Shown: piece by piece, positions 1 through 8,619 of the stretch
Layout of the letters: every line of letters begins with the position of its first letter
Position numbering within the stretch: position 1 is the stretch's first letter
Assembly: GCA_016717145.1 (NCBI GenBank)
Contig: JADKGD010000006.1
Coordinates: forward strand, 62,001-126,000
DNA length: 64,000 nucleotides
Direction: 5' to 3'
DNA from: Saprospiraceae bacterium
GTDB lineage: Bacteria > Bacteroidota > Bacteroidia > Chitinophagales > Saprospiraceae
Program-made: the position numbers and the translations under genes
Notes under the pieces: model-generated
What the model saw: only the letters and a program-made list of their open reading frames with translations
Told to the model about the DNA's origin: nothing
Database searches by the model: none

Positions 1-556
1 TGTGCCGATGATTATGTTTTTCTGAAAAATTTGTTGTAATCAGGGGTGTAAATTAAGTAATGCGATCGTTTCTTTCTCTTTATGCAATGAACAAAAATTT
101 AATTTAACCCTGAATTTTGAACATGGCAGCACAACTCAAAAATTCAGAATTAAGATTAATGGTGTCGTAAAAGGACCGTTTTTGTATACTGCCTTGCCAA
201 TTGTACTCGAAAATCTTGAAGCAAAAAAACCTTATGAAATAATCATTTGGGATTTCGAAAAAGAAGCGTGCAGTCTTGTAGTAAACATTCCTGCTATCGA
301 GTGTTCTTCTGCTACTGATGATGTCACAAATAATACCATAAGACTTATAAACAACAACGAAACTGTAGAAGTAAGACTTGATAATCTTTGGATTCCCGGG
401 AATATAAAATTGATAGATATGTCAGGAAAAATTATTTCATCCACCACTAGCCTATCAATAAATCAGCTGGATATCAGTCTGCTGCCACCAGGAATGTATT
501 TATTGAATTTCACAAATACCCACTACAATTATACCAAAAAAATTATGAAGTTTTAA
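1..556 (+). CDS. C-terminal part of a T9SS type A-sorted surface/secreted protein (5' truncated, frameshifted)
   Basis: Only the C-terminal end of a secreted protein lies in the window. The last ~80 residues match the type A T9SS sorting domain: a short beta-sandwich with the segment IKLIDMSGKIISS, then LPPGMYLLNF and the basic end KKIMKF. Such domains direct export through the outer-membrane T9SS and are cleaved on surface attachment. The frame can be read back from the stop at 554-556 to about position 26, where a stop interrupts it. The sequence at 1-30 continues sensibly in another frame (CADDYVFLKN then ICCNQGCK). One extra A in the A5 run at 25-29 would explain this. The catalytic part lies upstream of the window, so the function is unknown. 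Confidence 0.75.
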
Positions 557-577
557 CCTACAAATATATAAATTTAA

Positions 578-612
578 AAACCCTTGACAAAGTTTATTTG
601 CCAAGGGTTTTT
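578..612 (+). terminator. Rho-independent terminator after the T9SS protein
   Basis: Inverted repeat AAACCCTTG / CAAGGGTTT with a loop of about 15 nt, followed on the plus strand by a T run. It lies 21 nt after the stop codon at 556. Confidence 0.8.
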
Positions 613-704
613 GTTTTATTAGTACTATATTTTTGTTTTTGGATTGTTCAGTATCTCAGCATTTCCAGGACCATGTGTAAATACGTAATATATTAAATAT
701 TTTG

Positions 705-1070
705 TGGAGATGCAGGGATTCGAACCCTGGTCCAGACAAAGCAACTGAAAGCTTTCTACATGCTTATCTTCTAATCAAGTTTTCGAAATCTGACAGGTTT
801 AGAAGCCTACGACGTCATCATCTTATCTTCTTAATTTCGGATTGTGATCGAAGCATCTCACGCACCTAGCCCGCGGTTCAGTTGAAGTGCGGCTACCAGT
901 CTATCGGACGTCGACCGGGCGGCACTAAAAGCTTTGTAATCCTAGATTACGCAGCTAATGCGAAGTTATTATCGCCTTTTGTTGTTGATCATCATTTATT
1001 ACGGAGTGAACAATCGTGCTCCGGCATGCTTACCAACCGATATTCTTTCCTGTCGATACCAGTCATCCCC
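705..1070 (-). ncRNA. ssrA: Transfer-messenger RNA (tmRNA, ssrA)
   Basis: On the minus strand the 5' end GGGGATGACTGG and the 3' end CATCTCC-A form the seven-pair alanine acceptor stem. The 3' T-arm contains GGTTCGAATCC. The CCA end is not encoded. The tag reading frame is at 947-976 and codes GDNNFALAA followed by TAA, the expected Bacteroidota form ending in ALAA. tmRNA works with SmpB to rescue stalled ribosomes and mark the aborted peptide for proteolysis. The mature ends are inferred from the acceptor stem pairing. A plus-strand reading frame over this interval is only a shadow. Confidence 0.96.
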
Positions 1071-1195
1071 ATATAAATCTTTACCTTATCAGCATTCTGC
1101 TTAGGCAAATCATTGTACTAACATTAATATCAAATGATTAGTTTCAAACATTTTATGCTTTTTAAAAATCTTTGTATAGCTGTATCCATCATTAT

Positions 1196-2227
1196 CTATA
1201 AATCCTGCACCATAAGGTTGCAGCCACGCACATCAGCATCTTCCAATCTGCCAACGACTTCAAAACTGCCATCTGCATAGGCTATGCCAATATCTTCTGT
1301 TTGAATAAATGCGCAGGAATCAATATTAGCACAATCAATAATGGACAAAATACCTGCTTTACCTATACGCTCCTGACTTAAAGGGTCATTACGCTGTTTA
1401 ATAATTATTTTTATATACTCATTGGACAAAAAAGTAGTGCCTGACATGGCATATGCCTGTGAAAAAAGTTCTGTCATACCATATTCCGAATAAACATTGT
1501 CAACATTAAATCCTTTTTTAAGCACACTGTGTAATTCATTTTTTATAATTTCCTTTCTTTTGCCTTTCATACCTCCTGTCTCAATAATTATTAATTCGGG
1601 GAACTCCATTTGGTAATGTTCTAAAAAATCGAGCAAAGCATAAGTAACTCCAAATAAAACAGTTGGAATATTTTGAGCTTTACATTGGCAAAGTCTCTTG
1701 TAAAGTGCCTCATGATTCCTTAGATATAATCCACTTTCCGGAAAATTTGACAATGATATAAAATGATCCACCATGTTAACGAGTGAGGATCCATTACGTT
1801 CAAGATAGTCTGGCAAAAGTGCTAAGAAACACCATTTCTCGACTGATTGAAAATACTTTGACCAAATATTTACGGTATGGTCTCTGTAGATTTCCAAGTC
1901 CCGAACATAATGTTTAGACCTAAGTGCCGCCGATAATGTTCCACTACTAATAAAAATATCTACATCATCAAAATCTCCGGTTTTTACAGCATGATGTTTG
2001 AAAGCTGTAATAGGTAAAAAAGGGATAGAAGCTATCTGGGATATTTCTTTTGGATTTAGCTTCAAATTTTTACAGAATTCCTGATAGATTACATTATATT
2101 TGTATTGAAAATGAAAAAGGTTTAGGATATAAGATTCTTGTTTTGCATGCGAGGCTGTATTTATTGTACTGAATTGCGTTAAAATATGTTTCCTTTCCTG
2201 TTCAAAAGTCATATTCATTTTGTCCAT
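1196..2227 (-). CDS. LuxE-like acyl-protein synthetase / acyl-activating enzyme
   Basis: A 343-aa protein of the LuxE family (acyl-protein synthetase, related to phenylacetate-CoA ligases of the ANL superfamily). Recognisable motifs are ISSGTLSA near residue 92, in place of the usual SSGTTG nucleotide loop, ETGGMKGKRKEI near 215, and YGMTELFSQAY near 250. LuxE proteins activate an acyl group with ATP and transfer it to an enzyme thiol. No luxA, luxB, luxC or luxD lies nearby, so bioluminescence is not implied. In Bacteroidota such orphan proteins are common and their acyl substrate is unknown. ATG start at 2227, with a second Met three codons in. The start is divergent from the lipoprotein gene at 2282, which suggests a shared 54-bp promoter region. 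Confidence 0.8.
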   Translation of the reverse strand: MDKMNMTFEQERKHILTQFSTINTASHAKQESYILNLFHFQYKYNVIYQEFCKNLKLNPKEISQIASIPFLPITAFKHHAVKTGDFDDVDIFISSGTLSAALRSKHYVRDLEIYRDHTVNIWSKYFQSVEKWCFLALLPDYLERNGSSLVNMVDHFISLSNFPESGLYLRNHEALYKRLCQCKAQNIPTVLFGVTYALLDFLEHYQMEFPELIIIETGGMKGKRKEIIKNELHSVLKKGFNVDNVYSEYGMTELFSQAYAMSGTTFLSNEYIKIIIKQRNDPLSQERIGKAGILSIIDCANIDSCAFIQTEDIGIAYADGSFEVVGRLEDADVRGCNLMVQDL

Positions 2228-2281
2228 TTATAATCTGATGCGCAAGATATGTTGTATTTTTTTAAAATCCGGTAGTTTTAT

Positions 2282-2770
2282 ATGATGAGAATGATGTTTT
2301 TTTGTATTCTAGGTATGTTTTTATCCTGTATTAAGCCACCGGATTATTCCAATACTCCTGTTCTTGAATTCAGAAGCTTATCAAAAACCATTATGAATCA
2401 GGGTGTTTTTGGGGAAGATTCAGTTGAACTAGTGTTATTTTTTACGGATGGAGATGGTGATTTTGGAAGTGAGGCTCAATCCAACGTAAAAAACATTTTT
2501 ATTAAAGATAATAGAACAAACGAAACCTTCAGAGAGTATAAAGCTCCTTTTATTCCTACTCAGGGTTCAACAAATGGAATTTCAGGTACCATTTCTATAC
2601 GTATCTATAGTACGTGTTGCATATTTCCGGAAGCATCGGGGATATTCCCTTGTACTCAAACGGATGATTTTCCTTTTAATGATCTCACACTTGATATATA
2701 TATAAAAGATAGAGCAGGAAATCAGTCCAATACTGTTACTACTTCGGTGATAAAACTTAATTGCAGCTAA
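2282..2770 (+). CDS. Small exported lipoprotein of unknown function
   Basis: A 162-aa protein with a short hydrophobic leader and a lipobox (FLSC, Cys at about residue 16), so probably a lipoprotein anchored in the inner or outer membrane. The mature part is beta-rich and contains FTDGDGDFG near residue 53, an Asp/Gly-rich loop that could bind calcium. It also contains a Cys-Cys pair (STCC) and an Ig-like C-terminal strand pattern, DIYIKDRAGNQSNTVTT. I do not recognise a characterised family. Proteins of this general shape are common in Saprospiria. Confidence 0.7.
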   Translation: MMRMMFFCILGMFLSCIKPPDYSNTPVLEFRSLSKTIMNQGVFGEDSVELVLFFTDGDGDFGSEAQSNVKNIFIKDNRTNETFREYKAPFIPTQGSTNGISGTISIRIYSTCCIFPEASGIFPCTQTDDFPFNDLTLDIYIKDRAGNQSNTVTTSVIKLNCS

Positions 2771-2797
2771 AGGACAAGTGACACAATTTATGTAACA

Positions 2798-3148
2798 TTA
2801 TTTATGCAGTGCGTTCGTTAATGCTTCTACCGTACTTTTATCATTGCCTGCATAAACTTTACCTTCAATAATTGCTGCTGGTCTTTTGAGGAATGTATAT
2901 TCTGAAAGAATAAGTTTTTTATAGTCTGTATCCTTTATCGGTTTTTCTTCAGCTTTCATTTCTTTAAGTTTTTGGGCTCTTTTATTAAAAAGCCCTTCAT
3001 AACTTCCAACTTGCTTTTTCATCAGCTCCAGATCTTGCACACTAATCAAATGTTCCCGAATATTGATTAGTTCAACCCCATCAGTATTTAAGTTGGATAA
3101 TATTTTCCTGCACGTATCACACGTGGATAAATGATAAATTCGATTCAT
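2798..3148 (-). CDS. ArsC/Spx-family protein (arsenate reductase-like)
   Basis: A 116-aa thioredoxin-fold protein of the ArsC/Spx/YffB group. The N-terminal motif STCDTCRKIL contains a CxxC pair (Cys10, Cys13), and the C-terminal FLKRPAAIIEGKVYAG matches the family's LLKRP signature. CxxC forms are closer to Spx/YffB than to catalytic ArsC, so arsenate reduction is not assured and no ars genes are nearby. I chose the ATG at 3148 over a GTG at 3151. The upstream gene's stop occupies 3152-3154, so the two genes are three nucleotides apart and probably co-transcribed. Confidence 0.82.
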   Translation of the reverse strand: MNRIYHLSTCDTCRKILSNLNTDGVELINIREHLISVQDLELMKKQVGSYEGLFNKRAQKLKEMKAEEKPIKDTDYKKLILSEYTFLKRPAAIIEGKVYAGNDKSTVEALTNALHK

Positions 3149-3151
3149 CAC

Positions 3152-3619
3152 TTATACGAGATTTAATTTTTTAATGTCAAAAGGCCCCAAGGTAGTTCCT
3201 TTAACTTTGGCTTCCGCCCGAAGGGTATATTCAGATTCTACACCACGTACTTTTTTTGCCAATCTGACCAAACCTTTAGCAAAAAAATTTCTATCTTCCA
3301 TCTTATCCATTTCGGACCTTACATAGTTAAAGTTCATCTCAAAAGGAATTTCAATGATATCATTTTTGGAGATCGTAATGTTTTCCTTTTGAATAAGTTC
3401 ACCCATCGGATATTCGTTGATCAGTTTAGAATCTCCCCGTCCCCGTGTGTATTTTTCAATCATCTTTATCTGAATGTTTTCAATCAGGTTATTATCGCTC
3501 AATGAGATCAATTTTACGATACCTGTCACTATGCCTATATCTTTACTCACTTTATCAGGTACAATCAATTCCAGTTTAACACCTTCTATACCTAAAATCT
3601 TCTTTACTGTTCCAAACAT
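3152..3619 (-). CDS. Spo0M-like arrestin-fold protein
   Basis: A 155-aa protein that resembles the SpoOM (sporulation-control) family. It begins MFGTVKKILGIEGVKLEL and continues with alternating beta strands typical of an arrestin-like sandwich, ending AKVKGTTLGPFDIKKLNLV. The organism is not expected to sporulate. In non-sporulating bacteria this family has no settled role, though involvement in stress or envelope adaptation has been suggested. It lies immediately upstream of the ArsC/Spx-like gene. Confidence 0.75.
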   Translation of the reverse strand: MFGTVKKILGIEGVKLELIVPDKVSKDIGIVTGIVKLISLSDNNLIENIQIKMIEKYTRGRGDSKLINEYPMGELIQKENITISKNDIIEIPFEMNFNYVRSEMDKMEDRNFFAKGLVRLAKKVRGVESEYTLRAEAKVKGTTLGPFDIKKLNLV

Positions 3620-3703
3620 ATTTTTTATTCTTTACATAATGCTAACACAGAATCGTCATATGAAGTTGTAATTATAAGACCAACTCTTTCTTTAATCCGA
3701 TGA

Positions 3704-4213
3704 TCATACAAATCTTTTATGCCAACTTTCTCCTAAAGGTACAACCCAGCGCTTTAGAAATTCTCCTTTTGTTTTCACTAAATTGTCAAAAACAAAAGTC
3801 TCATCACTGACATTTCCATCTTCATATGATGCTTTTAATTCCGATAAAGGCAATGTATATATCTTGCTAATATCTTCACCTTCACTATCTTCTGCTTTTT
3901 CCATATAAGCAACATAAGTACGCTCCATTAGTGAAATATTGTACTTTTTTTCAAGCATTTCGATAAAATGAACCGACTTATCAATCGAACATCCGCTAGC
4001 ACCCGCATATCTCTCATCAACAAAAATAGCAATAAATCGGTTATGAAATATATTTCCATAGGTATACAACCTGGCGTTATGACTTGTCCAATGATCCAAA
4101 AAATCATACAAATCATCTTTTATTGCGTCTACCTGATCATCCCGAAGTGTCTCTTTGGCCTGATAAACCCATACTTTCGAACTATTATCTAATGCTATCA
4201 AATCAAGAATCAT
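3704..4213 (-). CDS. Conserved Bacteroidota protein of unknown function (often mislabelled 'ABC transporter ATPase')
   Basis: A 169-aa soluble protein with the family hallmarks SKVWVYQAKETL near the N-terminus, RFIAIFVDERYAGASGCSIDKSVHFI in the middle (cited as landmarks RFIAIFVDE and GASGCSIDKSVHF) and the ending GESWHKRFV. Databases commonly label this family 'ABC transporter ATPase', but no Walker A or signature motif is visible, so that name should not be trusted. It lies just downstream of the CCG-domain gene in the same orientation. From memory this neighbourhood is also seen in Flavobacteriia, suggesting a link to the same electron-transfer module. Function unknown. Confidence 0.75.
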   Translation of the reverse strand: MILDLIALDNSSKVWVYQAKETLRDDQVDAIKDDLYDFLDHWTSHNARLYTYGNIFHNRFIAIFVDERYAGASGCSIDKSVHFIEMLEKKYNISLMERTYVAYMEKAEDSEGEDISKIYTLPLSELKASYEDGNVSDETFVFDNLVKTKGEFLKRWVVPLGESWHKRFV

Positions 4214-4269
4214 AAAAAAAGTTTTCAGATTAAAAATTAAGATGAGAAAAGCGATTCAAAAGACCATAA

Positions 4270-5046
4270 TTATTTAATCCCTTGCAATATCATTTCAGAT
4301 ATGTCCATTACCATCACATCATCCTGCTTATCTTTTGCTTTCATTCCATCAGTAAGCATAGTGATACAAAATGGACAATTGGCAGCAACAATAGTAGCAT
4401 CGGTGGCCAGTATTTCTTCCGTCCTTTCGACATTGATATGCTTATCTCCAGGTTCGTCTTCCTTAAACATTTGTGCACCACCCGCACCACAACATAAACC
4501 GGTTGTTTTACATCTTTTCATCTCCACAAGATCACTTTCCAGATGCTCCAGAACCATTCTGGGAGCTTCGTAGATGCCATTAACACGTCCTAAGTAACAT
4601 GAGTCGTGATACGTTATTTTTTTTCCTTTGAAAGAACCACCTTCCACTTTCAGCTTACCTGAATCAAGCAAATCCTGTAGCATCTTTGTATGATGGACGA
4701 CTTCGTAGCTGCCGCCAAGTTCAGGATATTCATTTTTTAATGTATTAAAACAATGTGGACATGCCGTTACTATCTTTTTTACGCCATACATATTAAGTGT
4801 TTGTATGTTTTGGAGGGCCAGCATCTGGAATATAAATTCATTTCCAGCACGTCTTGCAGGATCACCGGTGCAGGCTTCTTCATTGCCAAGGATGGCAAAT
4901 GACACTCCTGCATGATCCAGCAATTGGGCCATCGCCTTTGTCACGCGTTGAGCTCTGGCGTCAAAACTGCCTGCACATCCGACCCAAAAAAGGATATCTA
5001 CTTCTATACCTGAGGCAGCCACTTCGGCCATTGTTTTAACTGACAT
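4270..5046 (-). CDS. CCG-domain Fe-S protein (HdrB/LutA-like)
   Basis: A 258-aa soluble protein with two cysteine-rich CCG domains, as in heterodisulfide reductase HdrB and lactate-utilisation LutA. Visible cysteine motifs are WVGCAGSFD (about residue 24), ACPHCFN (about 96), SCYLGRVNG (about 150), GLCCGAGG (about 187) and CPFC (about 226). CCG domains bind non-canonical 4Fe-4S clusters and handle thiol or quinone electron transfer. The membrane 4Fe-4S partner gene ends 102 bp upstream, and together they look like an HdrB/HdrC-D split complex. The physiological donor and acceptor are not evident. Confidence 0.85.
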   Translation of the reverse strand: MSVKTMAEVAASGIEVDILFWVGCAGSFDARAQRVTKAMAQLLDHAGVSFAILGNEEACTGDPARRAGNEFIFQMLALQNIQTLNMYGVKKIVTACPHCFNTLKNEYPELGGSYEVVHHTKMLQDLLDSGKLKVEGGSFKGKKITYHDSCYLGRVNGIYEAPRMVLEHLESDLVEMKRCKTTGLCCGAGGAQMFKEDEPGDKHINVERTEEILATDATIVAANCPFCITMLTDGMKAKDKQDDVMVMDISEMILQGIK

Positions 5047-5148
5047 AATTTACACTTTAATTTGTTCTGATAGAATTAAGCTAAATCGGAGCTGACATTA
5101 TGAAGATTTTTTGCTTAAAAAATGATACTATTATTTATTAAACATGTT

Positions 5149-6513
5149 TTATATTTCATTCCGCCACTTTTCCCTTTCGTCATATATCTGCCATACACAT
5201 CCTCCGTTTTCCATGGCTGTAAACATTGGCAACCATTCTGCAGGGCCCGCCGACTCGGTTAATATTTCATATCGGCGCATTTTCAAGATTGGCTCAAGTG
5301 GATCTATCAATATCGGACATGCTTCCACACAGGCATTACAAGTAGTACAAGCGTGCAATTCTTCCCTGGTGATATAATCAAACAGGGACTTACCATCGTC
5401 ATAGTTCTTCTTGTCCAAAATCTTTATATCGGAGTTATCTTTTGTTTTAGCATATTTAAGATCGCCGGAAGCAATACGATTGCCTACTTCATTCGTACGA
5501 TCTCTTATGTCCATCATTATTTTACGTGGGGATAATTTTTTCCCGGTAATGTTAGCAGGACAGACAGAGGTACACCTTCCACATTCTGTACAGGAATAAG
5601 CATCCAGAATATTTTTCCATGAAAGGTCAAAAATATCCTTTGTACCAAATTCGGATTCTTCATTGTTGACAGGGTTAGAGTTAGTATCAGGAACAGCTTC
5701 AATACCAAGCATGGATTTAACTTCGTTCATAATTACTGGCATGTTCTCCATTTTCCCTCTACTTGACAATTTACTAAAATATACATTTGGAAAAGCTAAA
5801 AAAATATGCAGATGTTTGGAATATGGAAGATAAATTATAAATCCGAAGACAACAGACAAGTGCAGCCACCATCCAAACCTTTCTAAAAACATAAGACTCT
5901 CAGGTTCAAAGCCCCTGAATATTACTGGTCCCAACCAGGAACTTATAGCCAGATACCCGGTATGATGATAGTGAGTAGGGTCAATTTTCTGAAGCAATGT
6001 GTCAGAACAATTCATAGTAAAAATACCAATTACCAAAAATATTTCTGCAATAAGTATAATATTTGCATCAAGCTTTGGCCAGCCGTTTAGTTCAGTTTTA
6101 ACAAGTCGGGGCACCTTCAACAGGTTTCTTCTATACAGAAATACAATAGTGGCAACCAATGCCAAAAATGATAATATTTCAATACAACTGATAATCAAAG
6201 TATACAAACTTCCCATAAAATGGGCAAAAAAACGATGTACACCAAAAACACCATCAATAATGATTTCCAACAACTCAATTTGTGTAAAAATAAATGCAAC
6301 GTAAATAAATAAGTGAAATATAGCTGGTATCCAATTTTTAAACATTTTTTTCTGACCAAATGCTACAAAAACCACATTTTGCCATCTTTCAGAGACATTG
6401 CCTGAAATGTCAACATCTTTACCTAAAAAAATATTATTATAAATATTTCTAAACTGTCTGAAAGCTATAAAAAAAGTAATTGATGAAATAGAAATGAACA
6501 AGAGTTGCTGCAT
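5149..6513 (-). CDS. Membrane-anchored 4Fe-4S oxidoreductase (HdrC/D-like)
   Basis: A 454-aa protein with an N-terminal membrane half and a C-terminal dicluster ferredoxin domain. It has about five hydrophobic helices within residues 1-245, with scattered His residues that could ligate b haem as in NarI-like subunits. Two cluster motifs are visible: CTECGRCTSVCP near residue 313 and CTTCNACVEACP near 397. The fold and order resemble membrane HdrE-HdrD fusions. With the CCG protein downstream it probably moves electrons between the quinone pool and an unidentified partner. ATG start at 6513. Confidence 0.85.
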   Translation of the reverse strand: MQQLLFISISSITFFIAFRQFRNIYNNIFLGKDVDISGNVSERWQNVVFVAFGQKKMFKNWIPAIFHLFIYVAFIFTQIELLEIIIDGVFGVHRFFAHFMGSLYTLIISCIEILSFLALVATIVFLYRRNLLKVPRLVKTELNGWPKLDANIILIAEIFLVIGIFTMNCSDTLLQKIDPTHYHHTGYLAISSWLGPVIFRGFEPESLMFLERFGWWLHLSVVFGFIIYLPYSKHLHIFLAFPNVYFSKLSSRGKMENMPVIMNEVKSMLGIEAVPDTNSNPVNNEESEFGTKDIFDLSWKNILDAYSCTECGRCTSVCPANITGKKLSPRKIMMDIRDRTNEVGNRIASGDLKYAKTKDNSDIKILDKKNYDDGKSLFDYITREELHACTTCNACVEACPILIDPLEPILKMRRYEILTESAGPAEWLPMFTAMENGGCVWQIYDEREKWRNEI

Positions 6514-6672
6514 TTGTGTATAATTTGTTTTTATAGGTATATATATAGTATATAACGTAATTTATCGAATATTAAAGTAAACATATTCAACGATTTATAT
6601 TCAAAAAGTTCGCTGATTTACTTTGGATAAACTAAAATTAGATGCTAAATTACAAATATATTCTTTTTTGCC

Positions 6673-6680
6673 TACTTTTG
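6673..6680 (+). promoter_or_regulatory. Bacteroidota -7 promoter box (TACTTTTG)
   Basis: A perfect TAnnTTTG match 25 bp before the ATG at 6706. No clear TTG -33 box is visible at the usual distance. Confidence 0.5.
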
Positions 6681-6705
6681 TAGCCATATTTAAATTCAAT
6701 CTAAG

Positions 6706-7199
6706 ATGGAAGTATTAAATCATTACCAGATAAAACAAAAAATTCAAAGATTGTCCTATGAAATCCTTGAAAATAATCTTGATGAACAGGAGATCATTCT
6801 CGCAGGTATTAACAAAAATGGATTTGGTTTTGCACATTTGATCTATAATTTTTTAATCACAATAACCAATAAAAAATAATTCTATCAAAAATTACCTTAA
6901 ATCCGGCCAGACCGCTTGATTTTCCAATTGAAACTGATCTTTCTCCGGATATTCTGCACAATAAAACCATTATCATAATCGATGATGTTGCTAATACAGG
7001 AAGGACATTATTTTATGCTTTTAAAGTCTATATGGCTATTCTGGTAAAAAAAATAGAAGTGGCTGTACTGGTTGATAGAAAACATAAAATGTTTCCAATT
7101 AAAGTAGACTATGTTGGTTTGACACTGGCCACTACCATTCAGGAAAACATTAAAGCTGATTTGATTACTTTAGATAAGCTTAATGTATCATTGCATTAA
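6706..7199 (+). CDS. PyrR-like phosphoribosyltransferase (frameshifted)
   Basis: Reading from ATG 6706 gives MEVLNHYQIKQKIQRL and the PyrR-like segment EIILAGINKNGFGFAHLI, then a stop at 6877. The gene continues in another frame as KIILSKITLNPARPLDF and the PRPP-binding motif IIIIDDVANTGRTL, ending at TAA 7197-7199. Restoring one A to the A6 run at 6871-6876 joins both parts into about 164 aa, the usual size for type I phosphoribosyltransferases. Members act as uracil or hypoxanthine phosphoribosyltransferases or as pyr-operon regulators. No pyr genes are nearby, so the substrate is uncertain. The break is probably a sequencing error. Confidence 0.8.
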
Positions 7200-7232
7200 A
7201 CAAACATTCAATTAAATATTTTGTCAGGAAAA

Positions 7233-7778
7233 ATGAATTTTGTCCACGCTAAAAATTGCCGTAGAAAAGCATTAATGTTAAAGCTTATTGTTACTTGTAT
7301 ATTACTTGTGTCAATAACATCAACTTCTTCCGCTTGTGGCATTAAAGTGAATAGTATCTTATTAAAAATAGATACCGTTACATGGCCCATGCTTAATAAT
7401 CTGGAATACAAAGAAAAAGAACATAAAGAATACGGTACAGTGTATCTCCCCGAATTTTCGAAGGAAATAAAAAACCTTGCTAACAAACGTATACAAATCA
7501 GAGGTTATCTGGTACCCGTAGACAAAACCACCTGGGCATTAAGTAAAAATACATATGCCGCTTGCTTTTTTTGTGGAAAGGCAGGTCCTGAGACCGTCAT
7601 TGGATTGACATTTAATGGAGACCCAGGCAAACTCAAAATGGATGCCAATGCCGTTGTGACCGGAAAATTTATTTTGAATGGAACAAATGTAGATGACTGG
7701 ATGTACAGTTTGGTTGATGTTGAAATCGTGTCTATTAAAATGATCCATTGGAGTATTTTCCAACTGATATTTATTTAA
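7233..7778 (+). CDS. Exported protein, DUF3299-like
   Basis: About 181 aa from the ATG at 7233. An in-frame TTG at 7221 and an ATG at 7275 are alternatives, and the 7275 start would give the cleanest signal peptide (MLKLIVTCILLVSITS). The mature part contains TVTWPMLNNLEYKEKE, YLPEFSKEIKNLANKR, IQIRGYLVPVDK and YAACFFCGKAGPET. This pattern of 'W..L', 'P.F', 'G+++P' and a CFFCG cluster matches DUF3299-type periplasmic proteins. The paired Cys residues suggest metal or haem-related handling, but no function is established. It begins 34 bp after the phosphoribosyltransferase. Confidence 0.65.
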   Translation: MNFVHAKNCRRKALMLKLIVTCILLVSITSTSSACGIKVNSILLKIDTVTWPMLNNLEYKEKEHKEYGTVYLPEFSKEIKNLANKRIQIRGYLVPVDKTTWALSKNTYAACFFCGKAGPETVIGLTFNGDPGKLKMDANAVVTGKFILNGTNVDDWMYSLVDVEIVSIKMIHWSIFQLIFI

Positions 7779-7821
7779 TCCTATTATTTTAAATTTACGA
7801 AATAACTCTAATATTTAGGTG

Positions 7822-8505
7822 TTAAGGATTAGTAAACCCCAATACTTTAATCATGCGTTCGAATTCTCCAAATATAGGCGCTTTGATCAATATTGGGTAT
7901 TTGGTGATTGGGTGTTCAAAAGCTATACACGAAGCGTGCAGCAACATAGAACCCATTTGAAATTCTGATAAAAAGAATTTATTTTGCTTATTACATCCAT
8001 GTGGTCTGTCTCCAACGATAGGATGAAAGATATGTGACATATGTTTTCTTATTTGATGCATTCTTCCAGTCTTTGGTTTGACTTCTGCAAGACTGTATCG
8101 GGATGTCGGAAATAATCCCGAGGATATATTGATTTCGACCTTTTGAATGGTCTTGTAATGTGTTATGGCGTCCTGTATCTTTCCCCTGTCATTTTCCAAA
8201 TCATAATCAATAATACCTTCATCCTCGGTAAAACCCCTTACAATGGCCAAATAATTTTTCTCAATATGTCTGTCCCTGAAATAAGTATTCATAATGGATT
8301 GTACTTCCTGTGACTTAGCTAAAACAAGCACCCCTGAGGTTTTCCTATCAAGTCTGTGCACTGGAAATACCCAATGACCTACCATGTCCCTTACAATTTG
8401 AATGACAAATTCAGTCGCTTCAGGATCAAGATAAGTCCTATGTACAAACATTCCATTTGGCTTATTTATCGCTATTATATCATCATCTTCATATAAAATC
8501 TCCAT
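7822..8505 (-). CDS. truC: tRNA pseudouridine synthase C (RluA family)
   Basis: A 227-aa enzyme of the RluA/TruC pseudouridine synthase family, which converts U65 of tRNA to pseudouridine. The catalytic Asp motif is visible as HRLDRKTSGVLVLAK near residue 51, with KTGRMHQIRKHM near 145 as the family's second signature. It starts MEILYEDDDIIAINKPNG, typical of the short TruC class without an S4 domain. It is convergent with the upstream exported protein and lies downstream of lolA, separated from it by a terminator. Confidence 0.88.
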   Translation of the reverse strand: MEILYEDDDIIAINKPNGMFVHRTYLDPEATEFVIQIVRDMVGHWVFPVHRLDRKTSGVLVLAKSQEVQSIMNTYFRDRHIEKNYLAIVRGFTEDEGIIDYDLENDRGKIQDAITHYKTIQKVEINISSGLFPTSRYSLAEVKPKTGRMHQIRKHMSHIFHPIVGDRPHGCNKQNKFFLSEFQMGSMLLHASCIAFEHPITKYPILIKAPIFGEFERMIKVLGFTNP

Positions 8506-8547
8506 GGGTTTTTTATGTAATCGGTAAACAAAAATAAGCAGTAATAT

Positions 8548-8586
8548 TAAAAAAGCGATTCCTAGTGGTTGAATCTAAGAATCGCT
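8548..8586 (-). terminator. Rho-independent terminator downstream of lolA
   Basis: Perfect 8-bp inverted repeat AGCGATTC (8554-8561) / GAATCGCT (8579-8586). On the minus strand it is followed by a T run, and it lies between the lolA stop and the truC start. Confidence 0.75.
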
Positions 8587-8619
8587 GGTTGGTAAACTGA
8601 GTAAACTGAATTGGTTCTA

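Noticed and set aside
882..1076. A 64-codon plus-strand reading frame over the ssrA locus
   Set aside because: It lies antisense within the tmRNA gene, whose acceptor stem and tag frame are unmistakable; no protein support.
1196..2227. Bioluminescence (lux) locus
   Set aside because: Only a LuxE-like gene is present; no luciferase subunits, reductase or thioesterase in the neighbourhood.
2798..3148. Arsenic resistance gene
   Set aside because: The CxxC form is closer to Spx/YffB, and no arsR, arsB or acr3 is nearby.
3704..4213. ABC transporter ATPase
   Set aside because: The customary database label is not supported: no Walker A, Walker B or LSGGQ motif is visible.
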